A DNA stretch of 64,000 nucleotides from JBBROH01 sp038229595 (GCA_038229595.1 JBBROH010000001.1:62001-126000); one strand, 5' to 3'; positions 1 to 8,547 are shown, numbered from the stretch's first letter. Numbers and translations are program-made. Notes: generated from the sequence alone by a model not told the origin.

Positions 1-477
1 TTCCCGCGCCCAGTTCTCGTTTGGTGAACCCTTGCGATTGGTGTTGCTGTCTAGCCAGCGCAGCATGGCCGGGTCGCGGGCAACAGCCTTGACCATTACA
101 TCGAAGTTGTCTAGCGCGTGTTGGCGAAAGAGGTTATTCTGTCGCTGCATCGCCACTGCGTCCTTCACCTTGTCGTAGCCGGTGGCGAAATGGTTGTGCC
201 AAAAGAGGGTCATCTTCTCCTCTAGCGGGCGGTTGGTGTAGATCATCCGCAGCAACCAGTAATACTGTACGTCCTGTATCTTAGCCGGGTCGAGAGCCGT
301 CCCCTCGCGGGCCAAGATCGCGTCCAACGCGCTGTTATCTGCGTCCTGGTAGTTCAGCAAGCGGTCAACCGCTGCGTTGTGGTCAAGAGCGGCGAAGTCT
401 GCAAGCTCGCCTGGGTTGCCGCCGAAGCCAACCCGCCGCAGCAGGTGCGCTGCTATCTGTTGCCTGGTCAATGCCAT
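1..477 (-). CDS. DUF1800 family protein, N-terminal part (cut by window edge)
   Basis: The ATG at 477 is preceded by GGAAAGG. The 159 visible codons begin MALTRQQIAAHLLRRVGFGG and continue through LLNYQDADN and TLFWHNHFATG. This opening, an AAHLLRRxGFG helix followed by an EKMTLFWHNHF segment, is characteristic of the DUF1800 family. These proteins are usually secreted or periplasmic, often sit next to a DUF1501 gene, and have no settled biochemical function. The gene runs off the left end, so its C-terminal half and any partner are not visible. No signal peptide is obvious at this start. The family call is from remembered motifs. Confidence 0.8.
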   Translation of the reverse strand, partial: MALTRQQIAAHLLRRVGFGGNPGELADFAALDHNAAVDRLLNYQDADNSALDAILAREGTALDPAKIQDVQYYWLLRMIYTNRPLEEKMTLFWHNHFATGYDKVKDAVAMQRQNNLFRQHALDNFDVMVKAVARDPAMLRWLDSNTNRKGSPNENWARE

Positions 478-705
478 CTCAGTTCTACCTTTCCTGCGTG
501 TCCAGCCTAACCTGCCTGGTTGCTACGTTACTCCCATATCATACTTGAGGGAGGTAAACGTGTGATTAGCGCAGCGTAAAATGCTTGTAAAACAGCAGGG
601 TAGAGTGGAACAGGCACAGAGAAAGGAGTATTAGTTAGCAGGCAAGCAGCAATGCTGCGCCCCCTTTGTGCGGTTGGCTAGCCCGTCAGTTGCCGCCCCT
701 ACTGG
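478..705. other. Intergenic gap, no gene seen
   Basis: This gap lies upstream of the DUF1800 gene and downstream of the MCP-like gene, both on the minus strand. A possible minus-strand -10 (TATGAT, plus-strand 538-543) is visible without a good -35. No ORF with a ribosome binding site and no convincing hairpin terminator were found. Confidence 0.4.
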
Positions 706-2112
706 CTAGTGGGCGGTCACCAGGCTAGTGCTGGGGCGGACAGCTTCGGTGGTCAATTCGTCCATCAAGCTGTTTAGCTGGCTGGCCGTACCTGCCAGTT
801 GCTCGCTGAGGGTGGCGGTCTGGCTAGAAAGGTCGGCTACTCCCTCCATCGCGGCGACGATCAGGCGCGTAGCCTTGCCCTGCTGCTCGGTGGAACTAAC
901 AATCAGGTAACTCTCCCGCGTCACCTCGTCTACTTGGCGGGCCAGTTCGCTGATCCTCTGCTCGGTAGTGCTGCTAGATTGCTGGCTCTGGTGTACCGAG
1001 GTGACGGCCTGGGTTGCGTCACGCAGCATAACCTGCACAGTACCTTGCATTGCGGCTACCAGTTCGCTGATCTGGCCGACAGCCGTGTTCACTTTGCTTG
1101 CCAGCTTGCCCACTTCGCTTGCGACGACGGCAAAGCGTTTGCCCGCTGCCCCCGCCCCTGCCGCTTCGATGGTGGCGTTGAGGCTAAGGAGGTGGGTTTC
1201 GTCAGCGATCTCGGTGATCAAGGCCAGTACGTGGCTGACCTGGGCGACACGGCTCTCAACCTGGCGGGCAGCGGACTGCATTTGTTCGCCAGCGAGGGCG
1301 GCGCGGTTGAGTTGCTCACGGTCGCCAGCGAGGCTGCGGCTGGAGTCCTCGGCCTGGCGGGTGGTCTGCTCGCTGCTGTCGCGCACCCGCCGAGCCGAGT
1401 TAGCGATTTGCTCGGCGGTGGCAGAGAGTTCCGCCACCTGCGCTCTCACCTCCTGGAGCGAACTGGCCGCCCCCCGTGCTGCCCCCCGTTGCTGCTGGCT
1501 GCTGCTCATCAGGCCATCGGCCATGCCGCCAGCTCGCAGCTTCGCCAGTTGCTCTCGCTCAACCCCCGCTTCAATGGTCAACAGGGCTTGCTGGGCGCGG
1601 GCAGCATTCCGCTGGGCAGTACGCGCTGTTTGCTGCTGGGCATTAGCAAACAGGGTGAGTAGCACAGCAATGATCAGGTTGGCGATGAGAATGGTAACCA
1701 CATCAACAACGTTCTGCCCCGCAGCCGAACCAAAAGAGACAGCTATCAGGTAGGCTACGGCGGCGAATGCGGCCACTGGTGGGATCGCCCGTCCCCCGAT
1801 CAGCACCCCTGCCAGGGCAATGCTCACGGTGTAGCCAAAGACGCTGGTGCTGGAGGGGGATTGGGAGATTGCGATACTCGCCAGCAGGATCGGGGCAACT
1901 GCACTGAGATACTTTGCAACATCAAGCCGGAAGCGGGCGGCAACGATGATCGCCAGCCCGATGCCGAGTGCCATTATCTCAGCAATGATAGAAAGCTGGC
2001 TGCCATCAGAGAGGTCTCGCGACAGGCTGTAGATGCCGACCCCAACAGTAGCCACGCCCATCAGATATAGTACCCAGCGAGTATTCCGTTCGCTACTGTC
2101 AACTTCTTGCAT
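706..2112 (-). CDS. MCP-like membrane signalling protein, no HAMP or ectodomain
   Basis: The ATG at 2112 is chosen because AGAGGGGAAG lies about 8 nt before it; the frame is open to 2160. Roughly the first 180 residues form six hydrophobic segments joined by very short loops, so there is no large extracellular sensor domain and no recognisable HAMP. The C-terminal half is a long Gln/Ala/Ser-rich coiled coil containing the methyl-accepting signalling hairpin (TEIADETHLLSLNATIEAA, then GKRFAVVASEVGKLA). The usual EAARAGE tip reads EAAGAGA. Such proteins normally control a CheA-CheW complex, but no che genes are nearby. The partner may be elsewhere, or the hairpin may serve another output. A similarly built protein lies at 22801-24300. 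Confidence 0.82.
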   Translation of the reverse strand: MQEVDSSERNTRWVLYLMGVATVGVGIYSLSRDLSDGSQLSIIAEIMALGIGLAIIVAARFRLDVAKYLSAVAPILLASIAISQSPSSTSVFGYTVSIALAGVLIGGRAIPPVAAFAAVAYLIAVSFGSAAGQNVVDVVTILIANLIIAVLLTLFANAQQQTARTAQRNAARAQQALLTIEAGVEREQLAKLRAGGMADGLMSSSQQQRGAARGAASSLQEVRAQVAELSATAEQIANSARRVRDSSEQTTRQAEDSSRSLAGDREQLNRAALAGEQMQSAARQVESRVAQVSHVLALITEIADETHLLSLNATIEAAGAGAAGKRFAVVASEVGKLASKVNTAVGQISELVAAMQGTVQVMLRDATQAVTSVHQSQQSSSTTEQRISELARQVDEVTRESYLIVSSTEQQGKATRLIVAAMEGVADLSSQTATLSEQLAGTASQLNSLMDELTTEAVRPSTSLVTAH

Positions 2113-2237
2113 TGCGCTAACTTCCCCTCTTGCTGCCTCGGTTGCTACTGCCCACTCCATCCGCCGGTTAGGCCTTCATCGGCCAGCAGTGGGTAGCGGG
2201 GGTCATTATCCCGGTTCTACTGCTGTCTGTGTCACTT

Positions 2238-2266
2238 ATTATAGCACCAATAGGAGGTTTGGTCAA
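2238..2266 (-). promoter_or_regulatory. Promoter of the MCP-like gene
   Basis: Reading the minus strand, TTGACC (2266-2261) and TATAAT (2243-2238) are separated by 17 nt. TGC directly precedes the -10, giving an extended -10 box TGCTATAAT. It lies about 125 nt upstream of the chosen start. Confidence 0.7.
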
Positions 2267-2297
2267 CATCAGCATAGCAGCCACTGGTAGCCGCTGA

Positions 2298-2321
2298 CCT
2301 TACCAAACGCCTTACCAAACG
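2298..2321. repeat. 12-nt tandem repeat upstream of the carbohydrate operon
   Basis: CCTTACCAAACG occurs twice in direct succession, about 120 nt before the first gene of the operon. It could be an operator (two helical turns in phase) or chance. The rest of 2267-2439 shows no clear -35/-10 pair on the plus strand. Confidence 0.4.
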
Positions 2322-2439
2322 CCATACTTGCAGACTGGCATGTGCGTCCCTGCAACAACGCTGCTGGCACGCTGCGTGCTTGTTGATGCTGGCCTGCTCT
2401 GCCGTAAGAGAGTGAGCAACAAAGACAGGGGGTAGAGGA

Positions 2440-3579
2440 TTGGCTTCGGCTGAAAGATCGTCGTTCAACAGCTTCTTTATGGCTGGGTTCGAGTGTTCCA
2501 CTCATGTTCTGCGCGATGGGCGGCGGCTGGACCTGGTGGCCGCGACCGACCACCAGCGTTTCGCCGCCGCCGACTACGCGCGCATCCGCGAACAAGGGCT
2601 GCTGACCGCCCGTGAGGGCATCCGCTGGCACCTGATCGAGCTATCGCCCTACCGCTATGATTGGAGCAGCGTGCTGCCAATCTTGCGGGCGGCCCGCGCC
2701 AATGGGGTGCAGGTAATCTGGGACATCATCCACTTTGGGTGGCCGCCCGACCTGGACATCTTCAGCCCTGAGTTCGTGCGTCGCTATGTCGCGCTTGCCC
2801 GCGCCTTTGCCCAACTGCTGGTTGCTGAAGGGGAGATGGTGCCGTTCATCGCCCCAGTCAACGAAATCTCCTTCTTCGCCTGGGCCGGGGCGAGCGTCGC
2901 TTACATCAACCCCTTCGTTGGTGGTCGTGGTGACGAGTTGAAGGAGCAACTGGTGCGCTGCGTGATCGCGGGCATCGAAGCGATCCGTGAGGTTGCCCCC
3001 GCAGCCCGCTTTGTCCACCCCGACCCGACAATCAATGTCGTCGCCAATCCCCGCCGCAAGGGGCAGCAGGGGGCGGCGCGTAGCGCAACCCAGGCGATGT
3101 TCGAGGGGTGGGACATGATCGCAGGGCGCAAGGCTCTGCACCTGGGTGGGCGGCCCGACTACCTGGACATCATCGGCATCAACTTCTACCCGCACAACCA
3201 GCGGCTACTTGACCCACCGACCACGATCCGCCGCGGCCACCCGCTGTTTCGCAACTTTCGCCACATCCTGACCGAAGTCCACAACCGCTACCACCGCCCG
3301 ATCATCGTCTCCGAGACGGGGGCCGACGGTGACGAGCGGGCGGACTGGCTGCGCTACATGGGCCGCGAGGTGCGCCTGGCCCAGTTGGCGGGGGCGGCAG
3401 TGGAGGGAGTCTGCCTCTATCCGATCCTCAACTTCCCCTGGTGGGACGACGACCAGCATCTCTACAATGCGCTGTGGGATTATGCCGACGAGCAGGGAGA
3501 GCGCGAGATTTACGCGCCGCTGGCGGCAGAGTTGGCCGAGCAGCAGAGCTTGTTTGCCCAGCCAGCGGTGGCGGTGTAG
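2440..3579 (+). CDS. GH1-like (clan GH-A) glycoside hydrolase
   Basis: The 379-residue protein looks like a single TIM barrel of the beta-glucosidase kind. Near residue 141 it has VNEISFF, where E142 would be the acid/base of the NE motif. Near residue 291 it has VSETGADGDE, where E292 would be the nucleophile. It also shows WHLIEL and YDWSSVL early in the barrel. Canonical GH1 motifs are TFNEP and ITENG, so this is a divergent member and the substrate cannot be read from sequence. There is no signal peptide, so it is probably cytoplasmic. The start is a TTG with GGGGG 7 nt before it; an ATG at 2479 lacks a good ribosome site. It heads a tight operon with two glycosyltransferases, which suggests glycan or glycoside processing. 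Confidence 0.72.
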   Translation: MASAERSSFNSFFMAGFECSTHVLRDGRRLDLVAATDHQRFAAADYARIREQGLLTAREGIRWHLIELSPYRYDWSSVLPILRAARANGVQVIWDIIHFGWPPDLDIFSPEFVRRYVALARAFAQLLVAEGEMVPFIAPVNEISFFAWAGASVAYINPFVGGRGDELKEQLVRCVIAGIEAIREVAPAARFVHPDPTINVVANPRRKGQQGAARSATQAMFEGWDMIAGRKALHLGGRPDYLDIIGINFYPHNQRLLDPPTTIRRGHPLFRNFRHILTEVHNRYHRPIIVSETGADGDERADWLRYMGREVRLAQLAGAAVEGVCLYPILNFPWWDDDQHLYNALWDYADEQGEREIYAPLAAELAEQQSLFAQPAVAV

Positions 3580-3582
3580 CTG

Positions 3583-4764
3583 ATGAATGAGCGACTGAGC
3601 CAGCTAGCGATCCTGGTGACGCGGCCACCTCTCCCCAACCTCTGCCTGTTTACTGACAGCGAGGAGCCGAGCGGGGTAGGTGAACATATGCTGACCCTGG
3701 CTGCCGAGTTGCGCACCAGTTTCGCGATCACCTTCGTCTGTCCACCAAGCCCCGCAGGCCTGGTCTTCCTCAAACGCGCCGCCCGCCTCGGCCTGGGCAT
3801 ACTGCCCCTGGCTGCACCCTACCACGAGCGAGCAGCGGTGGCCGAACTGGAACGCTGGTTGGCTGCCAACCCCTGCGATATCTTCCATGTCCACGCGGGG
3901 ATCGGTTGGGAGGGGTTTGGCGGGGTCGAGGCGGCGCGGGCAGCAGGTGTGCGGGCGATAGTGCGGACAGAACACCTACCCTACCTGCTCACCCACCCGG
4001 CCCAGCAGCTTGACCACCGCCGCATCGTGGGCAATGTGGATCGCCTGATCTGCGTCTCCGAGGCCGCCCGCCAGAGCTTTGCCGCCAGCGGACTACCAGC
4101 CAGCCGCCTGCGCGTCGTCCACAATGGCATTCCCACGCTGCCGCTTTATGGCGACCGTCAGGCGGTGCGTACTGAGCTTGCTCTGCCAGACGACGCGCCG
4201 TTGGTGCTAACTGTCGGGCGGCTGGTCGAGCAAAAGGGCCACCGCTACCTGCTAGCCGCGATCCCCTCTATTCTGGCGCAGGTGCCTGCTGCCCAGTTCC
4301 TCTGGGTGGGCGAAGGGCCGCTGCGGGGGATATTGCAGGCAGAGTCTGCTGCCCGTGGTCTCAACGTCCAACTGCTGGGCCGCCGCGACGATGTGCCACG
4401 CCTGCTGGCTGCCGCCGACCTGTTCGTGCTACCGTCCTTGTTCGAGGGCTTGCCGCTAGTGGTGCTAGAGGCGATGGCTGCTGGCCTGCCCGTGGTTGGT
4501 ACTAACGTTTCTGGTACCAGTGAAGTAGTGCGCGATGGGGTGAGTGGGCGACTGGTGCCAGCCGCCGATGCGCCCGCCCTGGCTGCCGCGATCAGCAGCC
4601 TCCTGACCAACCCGGCCCTGGCCCGCCAGATGGGGGCCGCCGGGCGCGATTGGGGCCGCGCCCACTTTAGTGCGGCGCGCATGGCCGCAGAGACAGCCGC
4701 GATCTACCGCGAGTTGCTGACCTACAATACACCCTACTATGTGACGAACGCAGCAGAGGTTTAA
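3583..4764 (+). CDS. Glycosyltransferase family 4 (GT-B fold)
   Basis: The start lies 3 nt after the hydrolase stop, implying translational coupling. The 393-residue protein has an N-terminal acceptor domain (SGVGEHMLTLA, FHVHAGIGWEG, RTEHLPYLLTH), the linker VHNGIP, and a C-terminal donor domain with LVLTVGRLVEQKGHRYL. The retaining-GT4 signature FEGLPLVVLEAMAAGLPVV contains the two glutamates of the E-x7-E motif. Family GT4 transfers a sugar from a nucleotide-sugar with retention of configuration. Donor and acceptor cannot be inferred. No membrane segment or signal peptide is present. A second, different GT4 closes the operon at 6723-7895. Confidence 0.88.
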   Translation: MNERLSQLAILVTRPPLPNLCLFTDSEEPSGVGEHMLTLAAELRTSFAITFVCPPSPAGLVFLKRAARLGLGILPLAAPYHERAAVAELERWLAANPCDIFHVHAGIGWEGFGGVEAARAAGVRAIVRTEHLPYLLTHPAQQLDHRRIVGNVDRLICVSEAARQSFAASGLPASRLRVVHNGIPTLPLYGDRQAVRTELALPDDAPLVLTVGRLVEQKGHRYLLAAIPSILAQVPAAQFLWVGEGPLRGILQAESAARGLNVQLLGRRDDVPRLLAAADLFVLPSLFEGLPLVVLEAMAAGLPVVGTNVSGTSEVVRDGVSGRLVPAADAPALAAAISSLLTNPALARQMGAAGRDWGRAHFSAARMAAETAAIYRELLTYNTPYYVTNAAEV

Positions 4765-4791
4765 GCAAACAAAGGAGAGAAGGTAGCAAAG

Positions 4792-5754
4792 ATGATAAAG
4801 ACACGAATCGGTTTTATCGGTGCGGGCGGCATCGCCAGCCGCCACCTGGGTGACTTGCTTGGTTTTGAGGATGTGCAGGTGGTTGCTCTGGCTGACCCCG
4901 CGACCGAGCGGGCGCAGGAGCAGGCTGCCCGCTGCGGTGGCAAGGTCTACAGCGACTACCGCCAGATGTTGGACAGCGAGCAGCTAGACGCGCTCTATAT
5001 CTGCGTGCCGCCCTTCGCGCACGGTGGGCCAGAGTTGGCAGCGGTCGAGCGTGGCCTACCCTTCTTCGTCGAGAAGCCGCTGGCCGTCACTGGCGAGGCC
5101 GCCCAGCAGATCGCCGACGCGCTAGCCGCAAAGGGGCTGGTGACGGCGGTTGGCTACCACTGGCGTTACTTGGATACGGTGGCCGAGGCCCAGGAGTTGC
5201 TGGCCCAGAATCCCGCACGCCTGGCCCTCGGCTACTGGCTGGACAGCACGCCCCCACCTGCCTGGTGGCGGCACCAGGCCGAGTCGGGCGGCCAAATGGT
5301 GGAGCAGACTACCCATATCTTCGATCTCGCCCGCCTGCTGATTGGTGACGTAGAGCAAGTCTACGCCAGCGGCGCGACCAAACAGCGCGCCCTGTTCCCC
5401 GACCTTGACCTGTTCGATGTAACGGCGGCCACCCTCAACTTTGCGGGCGGGGCAATCGGCACGCTCGCCTCCACCTGCCTGCTCAATTGGCCGCACCGGG
5501 TGGGGCTGCACCTGTTCAGCGAAGGCATGGCGATTGAGTTGACCGAGTTCGAGATCATGGTGGATGTGGGGCGGGGGCGGCCAACCCGCCGGGCTGAGGG
5601 CGACCCCTTCGTGCGCGAAGACCGCGACTTTGTAGACGCGGTGCAGGGCAAGCCCAATCGCATCCGTTCGCCCTACAGCGAAGCCCTCAAAACGCACTTG
5701 CTGACCACCGCCGCCGAACGCTCTGCCCGCGAGGGGCTGGCGATCAAGCTCTAA
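4792..5754 (+). CDS. Gfo/Idh/MocA family NAD(P)-dependent oxidoreductase
   Basis: The start is preceded by AAGGAGAGAAGG. An N-terminal Rossmann fold (IGFIGAGGIASRHL, then ALADP) leads to VEKPLAV at residues 93-99, the EKP motif whose lysine is catalytic in this family. The later GYHWRY segment and the 320-residue length fit. Members oxidise or reduce hydroxyl groups on sugars, inositols and related compounds. Its place between glycosyltransferases points to making or modifying an activated or free sugar in the cytoplasm. The exact substrate is unknown. Confidence 0.87.
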   Translation: MIKTRIGFIGAGGIASRHLGDLLGFEDVQVVALADPATERAQEQAARCGGKVYSDYRQMLDSEQLDALYICVPPFAHGGPELAAVERGLPFFVEKPLAVTGEAAQQIADALAAKGLVTAVGYHWRYLDTVAEAQELLAQNPARLALGYWLDSTPPPAWWRHQAESGGQMVEQTTHIFDLARLLIGDVEQVYASGATKQRALFPDLDLFDVTAATLNFAGGAIGTLASTCLLNWPHRVGLHLFSEGMAIELTEFEIMVDVGRGRPTRRAEGDPFVREDRDFVDAVQGKPNRIRSPYSEALKTHLLTTAAERSAREGLAIKL

Positions 5755-5796
5755 CCCGCCTACCTTGCCGCTGGCAGGGGCGAAAGGAATAGCACC

Positions 5797-6726
5797 TTGA
5801 CCAAACCACTGACTTTCGGCTGGATCATGCAGCCCGCCCTGTTCAACGACCCACCCGGCCTGTCCGCTAGCGACCCCAGCATCGCCCGCGCCAACATCGC
5901 GGCCAACGAGCAGCACGTGGAGATTGCCCGTGCTGCTGGGGTAGACACGATCTGGGTCGAAGACCACATGGGCTGGGGTGACAAGGCCCACCTTGAGTGC
6001 TTTACCAACATGGCCTGGCTGGCAGGACGGCACCCCGGCCTGCGCTGGGGGACGATGGTCTGCGGACAAGCCTTCCGCAACCCCGCTTACCTGGCGAAGC
6101 TGGCCGCCAACATGCACCTGCTCACCGAGGGCCGCTTCATCCTCGGCATTGGCGCGGGCAACAACCCCGGCGAACACCACGAGTACGGCTACCAGTTCCT
6201 CCCCCCTGGCGAGCGTGTCGCCCAAACCGAGGAGGCGATCAAGGTGATCAAGGCTCTCTGGCAGGACAGCCCCGCCAGCTTCCAGGGCAAGTATTACCAG
6301 ATCGACGGGGCCTTCAGTTCGCCGCGACCCGACGGCCCCCTCCCCCTGATGATCGGCGGCATGGGCGAGAAGAAGCTGCTGCGCCTGGTAGCCGAGCAAG
6401 GCGACTGGTGGTGCAGCGACATCGCCCCGCTGGAGGTCTTCCGCCACAAAGTCGGCGTGCTACGCGACCACTGCGCGGCGGTGGGCCGTGACCCGCAGGC
6501 GATCACCAACGCCCAGGTGACCTGGATCAGCGTGGAGGACCACTCGGCGCAGGCTACCCGCTGGGATAATCTGCACATCGTGGCGGGCAACCCCGACGAG
6601 GTGGCGGCTGAGTTGCGCGCCTTTCATGAGGCAGGGGCTGACCACTTCCAGATGCGCTTTATGGACTACCCCAACCCGGCGGGCTTCGAGCGGTTCACTA
6701 GCAAGGTACTGCCCCAACTACGATGA
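5797..6726 (+). CDS. LLM-class flavin/F420-dependent oxidoreductase
   Basis: A TTG start is preceded by AAAGGA at 9 nt. The 309-residue single-domain protein reads as a luciferase-like TIM barrel: VDTIWVEDHMGWGD near the N-terminus, GTMVCG, LTEGRFILGIGAGNNPGE (a conserved turn of the F420/FMN site), and PLMIGGMGEKKLLRLVA. In Chloroflexota and Actinobacteria this class often uses F420, but the cofactor is inferred. The ATG of the next gene overlaps its stop by 4 nt (ATGA), so the two are coupled. A redox enzyme beside a Gfo/Idh/MocA enzyme and two GTs suggests modification of a glycosylated small molecule, which is inference. Confidence 0.85.
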   Translation: MTKPLTFGWIMQPALFNDPPGLSASDPSIARANIAANEQHVEIARAAGVDTIWVEDHMGWGDKAHLECFTNMAWLAGRHPGLRWGTMVCGQAFRNPAYLAKLAANMHLLTEGRFILGIGAGNNPGEHHEYGYQFLPPGERVAQTEEAIKVIKALWQDSPASFQGKYYQIDGAFSSPRPDGPLPLMIGGMGEKKLLRLVAEQGDWWCSDIAPLEVFRHKVGVLRDHCAAVGRDPQAITNAQVTWISVEDHSAQATRWDNLHIVAGNPDEVAAELRAFHEAGADHFQMRFMDYPNPAGFERFTSKVLPQLR

Positions 6727-7895
6727 ACAACGAAAGCCAGCCCCTCTCGCTCCCTGCCAACGGGGGGCCGCCAGCCGCTAGACCGCGACGAGTGCTGTTC
6801 GTCTTTGCCTGGCTGGTGGTTGGGGGTGAGGAGACGGAGGTGCGGCTGCTGGCGAAGCACCTTGACCCCGCCCGCTACCAGCTTGAGGTGGTCGCTTGCT
6901 TCCGCCAGCCGAACATGGCCGAGCAGACCCACCAGCAACTGGAAGCGATGGGCGTGCTGGTTGACCGCACACCCTACGACCTCTGCTACGAGGATACTGT
7001 CGCCTACTTGGCAGCCAAGTTCCCAGCCTACGACCTGATCGTGGCCTGTCAGGCGGTGCCAGATGTCTACCCTGCCCTGGAGATGTTGAGCGCGAGGCCG
7101 CCACTGATCGAGCATGGCGGGTTGGTGGTAGAGGCTCTGCGTGGCCCGAAGCACCTCACTGCTCGCTACGTCGGCGTGTGCGCCACGATCCGCGACGCGG
7201 CGGCGGCCAGAATGCCAGGCCGCGAACAGCACGCGCTAGAAATCCCCTCAATGGTTGACCTTGACGAGTTCGACCCGGCAGCACGGGCTGCAGTGCGGGC
7301 TGAGTGGGGGATCGCTGCTGACACACTGGTGGTCGGCTGGGTGGGGCGGCTGGATCGCAAGAAGCGGGTGGAGGACTTCATCCAGGCTGCTGCCCGCCTG
7401 CGCCGCCAGCACCCCCCCGCCCGCTTCGTGGTGATCGGCGGGCCGGATGCTTTCATGCCAGAGTACGGGGCCGAACTGCATCAGTTGGCGGCCCGGCTGG
7501 GGCTGGGTGGAGCGATCATCTTCACTGGCGACCGCCCCGATGTGCCACGCTTGCTGGCGGGGCTGGACGTATTCTGCTGGCTAGCGCGGGGCGAGGGGAT
7601 GCCGCACGTGATCGCCGAGGCCGGGGCCGCCCGCCTGCCCGTGGTCGCCACCCGCGATAATGGCACCGCCGAGCAGATCGAGGATGGGGTAAGCGGCCTG
7701 TTCGTGCCGCACGAGCGACCTGTCGCCCTGGCTGCCACCCTCAACGTGCTGCTGGACGACCTGGAGGTGCGCCAACTGCTGGGCGACAACCTGAGGGCGA
7801 AGGTGGAACAGGCGTACAGCGCGCGGGTAGTCACCCGCCAGTGGGAGCGGCTGTTCGACGAGGTGATCGCTGAGGCGGCGGCTGGTGGGAGATAG
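6723..7895 (+). CDS. Glycosyltransferase family 4, second copy in the operon
   Basis: The 390-residue protein overlaps the upstream stop by 4 nt. It has the GT-B layout: LFVFAWLVVGGEETEVRLL near the N-terminus (the glycine turn of the acceptor domain), ALEIPSMVDLDEFDP in the linker, VVGWVGRLDRKKRVEDFI at the start of the donor domain, and GEGMPHVIAEAGAARLPVV as the E-x7-E-like signature. It is distinct in sequence from the GT at 3583. Donor and acceptor are unknown. It is the last gene of the plus-strand operon and converges on a minus-strand gene only 6 nt away. Confidence 0.87.
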   Translation: MNNESQPLSLPANGGPPAARPRRVLFVFAWLVVGGEETEVRLLAKHLDPARYQLEVVACFRQPNMAEQTHQQLEAMGVLVDRTPYDLCYEDTVAYLAAKFPAYDLIVACQAVPDVYPALEMLSARPPLIEHGGLVVEALRGPKHLTARYVGVCATIRDAAAARMPGREQHALEIPSMVDLDEFDPAARAAVRAEWGIAADTLVVGWVGRLDRKKRVEDFIQAAARLRRQHPPARFVVIGGPDAFMPEYGAELHQLAARLGLGGAIIFTGDRPDVPRLLAGLDVFCWLARGEGMPHVIAEAGAARLPVVATRDNGTAEQIEDGVSGLFVPHERPVALAATLNVLLDDLEVRQLLGDNLRAKVEQAYSARVVTRQWERLFDEVIAEAAAGGR

Positions 7896-7901
7896 CCGCC
7901 C

Positions 7902-8294
7902 TCAACCAGGCTGGCCGCCCAGTTCGCGCTCGCGGATCGACTTCATGCGGAGAGCGAGGCCGCGCCGATCAATCGGCATTGGCTCGTCGCCCGGCTCTGG
8001 CGCACCCAGGTTCTGGCGCGTCTCCGCCGTCTCGCCATACTGCTCGGCGATCTCGTAGGCCAGTAGAAAGAGGCGGTCGTATTCTTCGGGGCTGGTGTTC
8101 AGGCGGGCGATGTGCAACTCCTTGTACGCGCCCAGGTTGCCCGGCGGTCGGCTGAAGCTGAGACCGGTGATCTCGCTGATGTTCTGCATCATCTCCTCGG
8201 CCATGCCCCCTGCCATCGGCTCAAATGCCACCTCCAGCGTCATCAGCCTGCCCATTTGCACCTTCGTCACTCGGATCGGTGCGTTCATCGCCAT
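7902..8294 (-). CDS. Conserved-looking 130-residue protein, function unknown
   Basis: The ATG at 8294 has AGGGGGA 7 nt upstream and a good promoter behind it, so the gene looks real. The protein begins with a beta-rich segment (IRVTKVQMGRLMTLEVAFEP), then MAEEMMQNISEITGL and a C-terminal helical part rich in charged residues. No signal peptide, membrane segment or metal site is visible. I do not recognise the family. It is a single-gene unit whose end nearly touches the converging GT gene. Confidence 0.65.
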   Translation of the reverse strand: MAMNAPIRVTKVQMGRLMTLEVAFEPMAGGMAEEMMQNISEITGLSFSRPPGNLGAYKELHIARLNTSPEEYDRLFLLAYEIAEQYGETAETRQNLGAPEPGDEPMPIDRRGLALRMKSIRERELGGQPG

Positions 8295-8326
8295 CGTTCG
8301 CTCCCCCTTTCGCCCTGTGTCGGCCT

Positions 8327-8356
8327 ATTATAACAACTTGGGGCTGCCTTCGGCAA
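8327..8356 (-). promoter_or_regulatory. Promoter of the 130-residue protein gene
   Basis: On the minus strand TTGCCG (8356-8351) and TATAAT (8332-8327) are 18 nt apart, about 33 nt upstream of the ATG at 8294. Confidence 0.65.
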
Positions 8357-8385
8357 AAAGGCGTAGGCGAAACTAGCGCAAGGGC

Positions 8386-8414
8386 TTGCAAAAGTGGGCA
8401 TAGTTTGTTATAAT
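8386..8414 (+). promoter_or_regulatory. Promoter of tRNA-Ala
   Basis: TTGCAA (8386-8391) and TATAAT (8409-8414) are separated by 17 nt. The tRNA begins 12 nt after the -10. Confidence 0.85.
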
Positions 8415-8425
8415 GGCTCGGCAAC

Positions 8426-8501
8426 GGGGACTTAGCTCAGTTGGGAGAGCGCAACACTGGCAGTGTTGAGGTCAGGGGTTCGAGCCCCCTAGTCTCCACC
8501 A
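8426..8501 (+). tRNA. tRNA-Ala (anticodon GGC), CCA encoded
   Basis: A full cloverleaf can be drawn: acceptor GGGGACT / AGTCTCC with one G-T pair, D-arm GCTC...GAGC, anticodon stem CAACA/TGTTG with loop CTGGCAG (anticodon GGC, reading GCC/GCU), T-arm AGGGG-TTCGAGC-CCCCT. The discriminator is A, followed by an encoded CCA. It stands alone between its own promoter and terminator. Confidence 0.96.
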
Positions 8502-8507
8502 TCTTTT

Positions 8508-8533
8508 ACGCATCCGCAGGGGTGCGTTTTCTT
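8508..8533 (+). terminator. Intrinsic terminator after tRNA-Ala
   Basis: ACGCATCC and GGGGTGCGT form a stem across a short GCA-type loop and are followed by TTTTCTT. It separates the tRNA from the T-box leader that starts a few nucleotides later. Confidence 0.7.
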
Positions 8534-8547
8534 CGATAGCAGGCATC

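Noticed and set aside
5122..6447. 441-codon minus-strand ORF opposite the Gfo/Idh/MocA and LLM genes
   Set aside because: It spans two well-motifed plus-strand genes and their intergenic gap, has no ribosome site or domain, and is explained by high GC.
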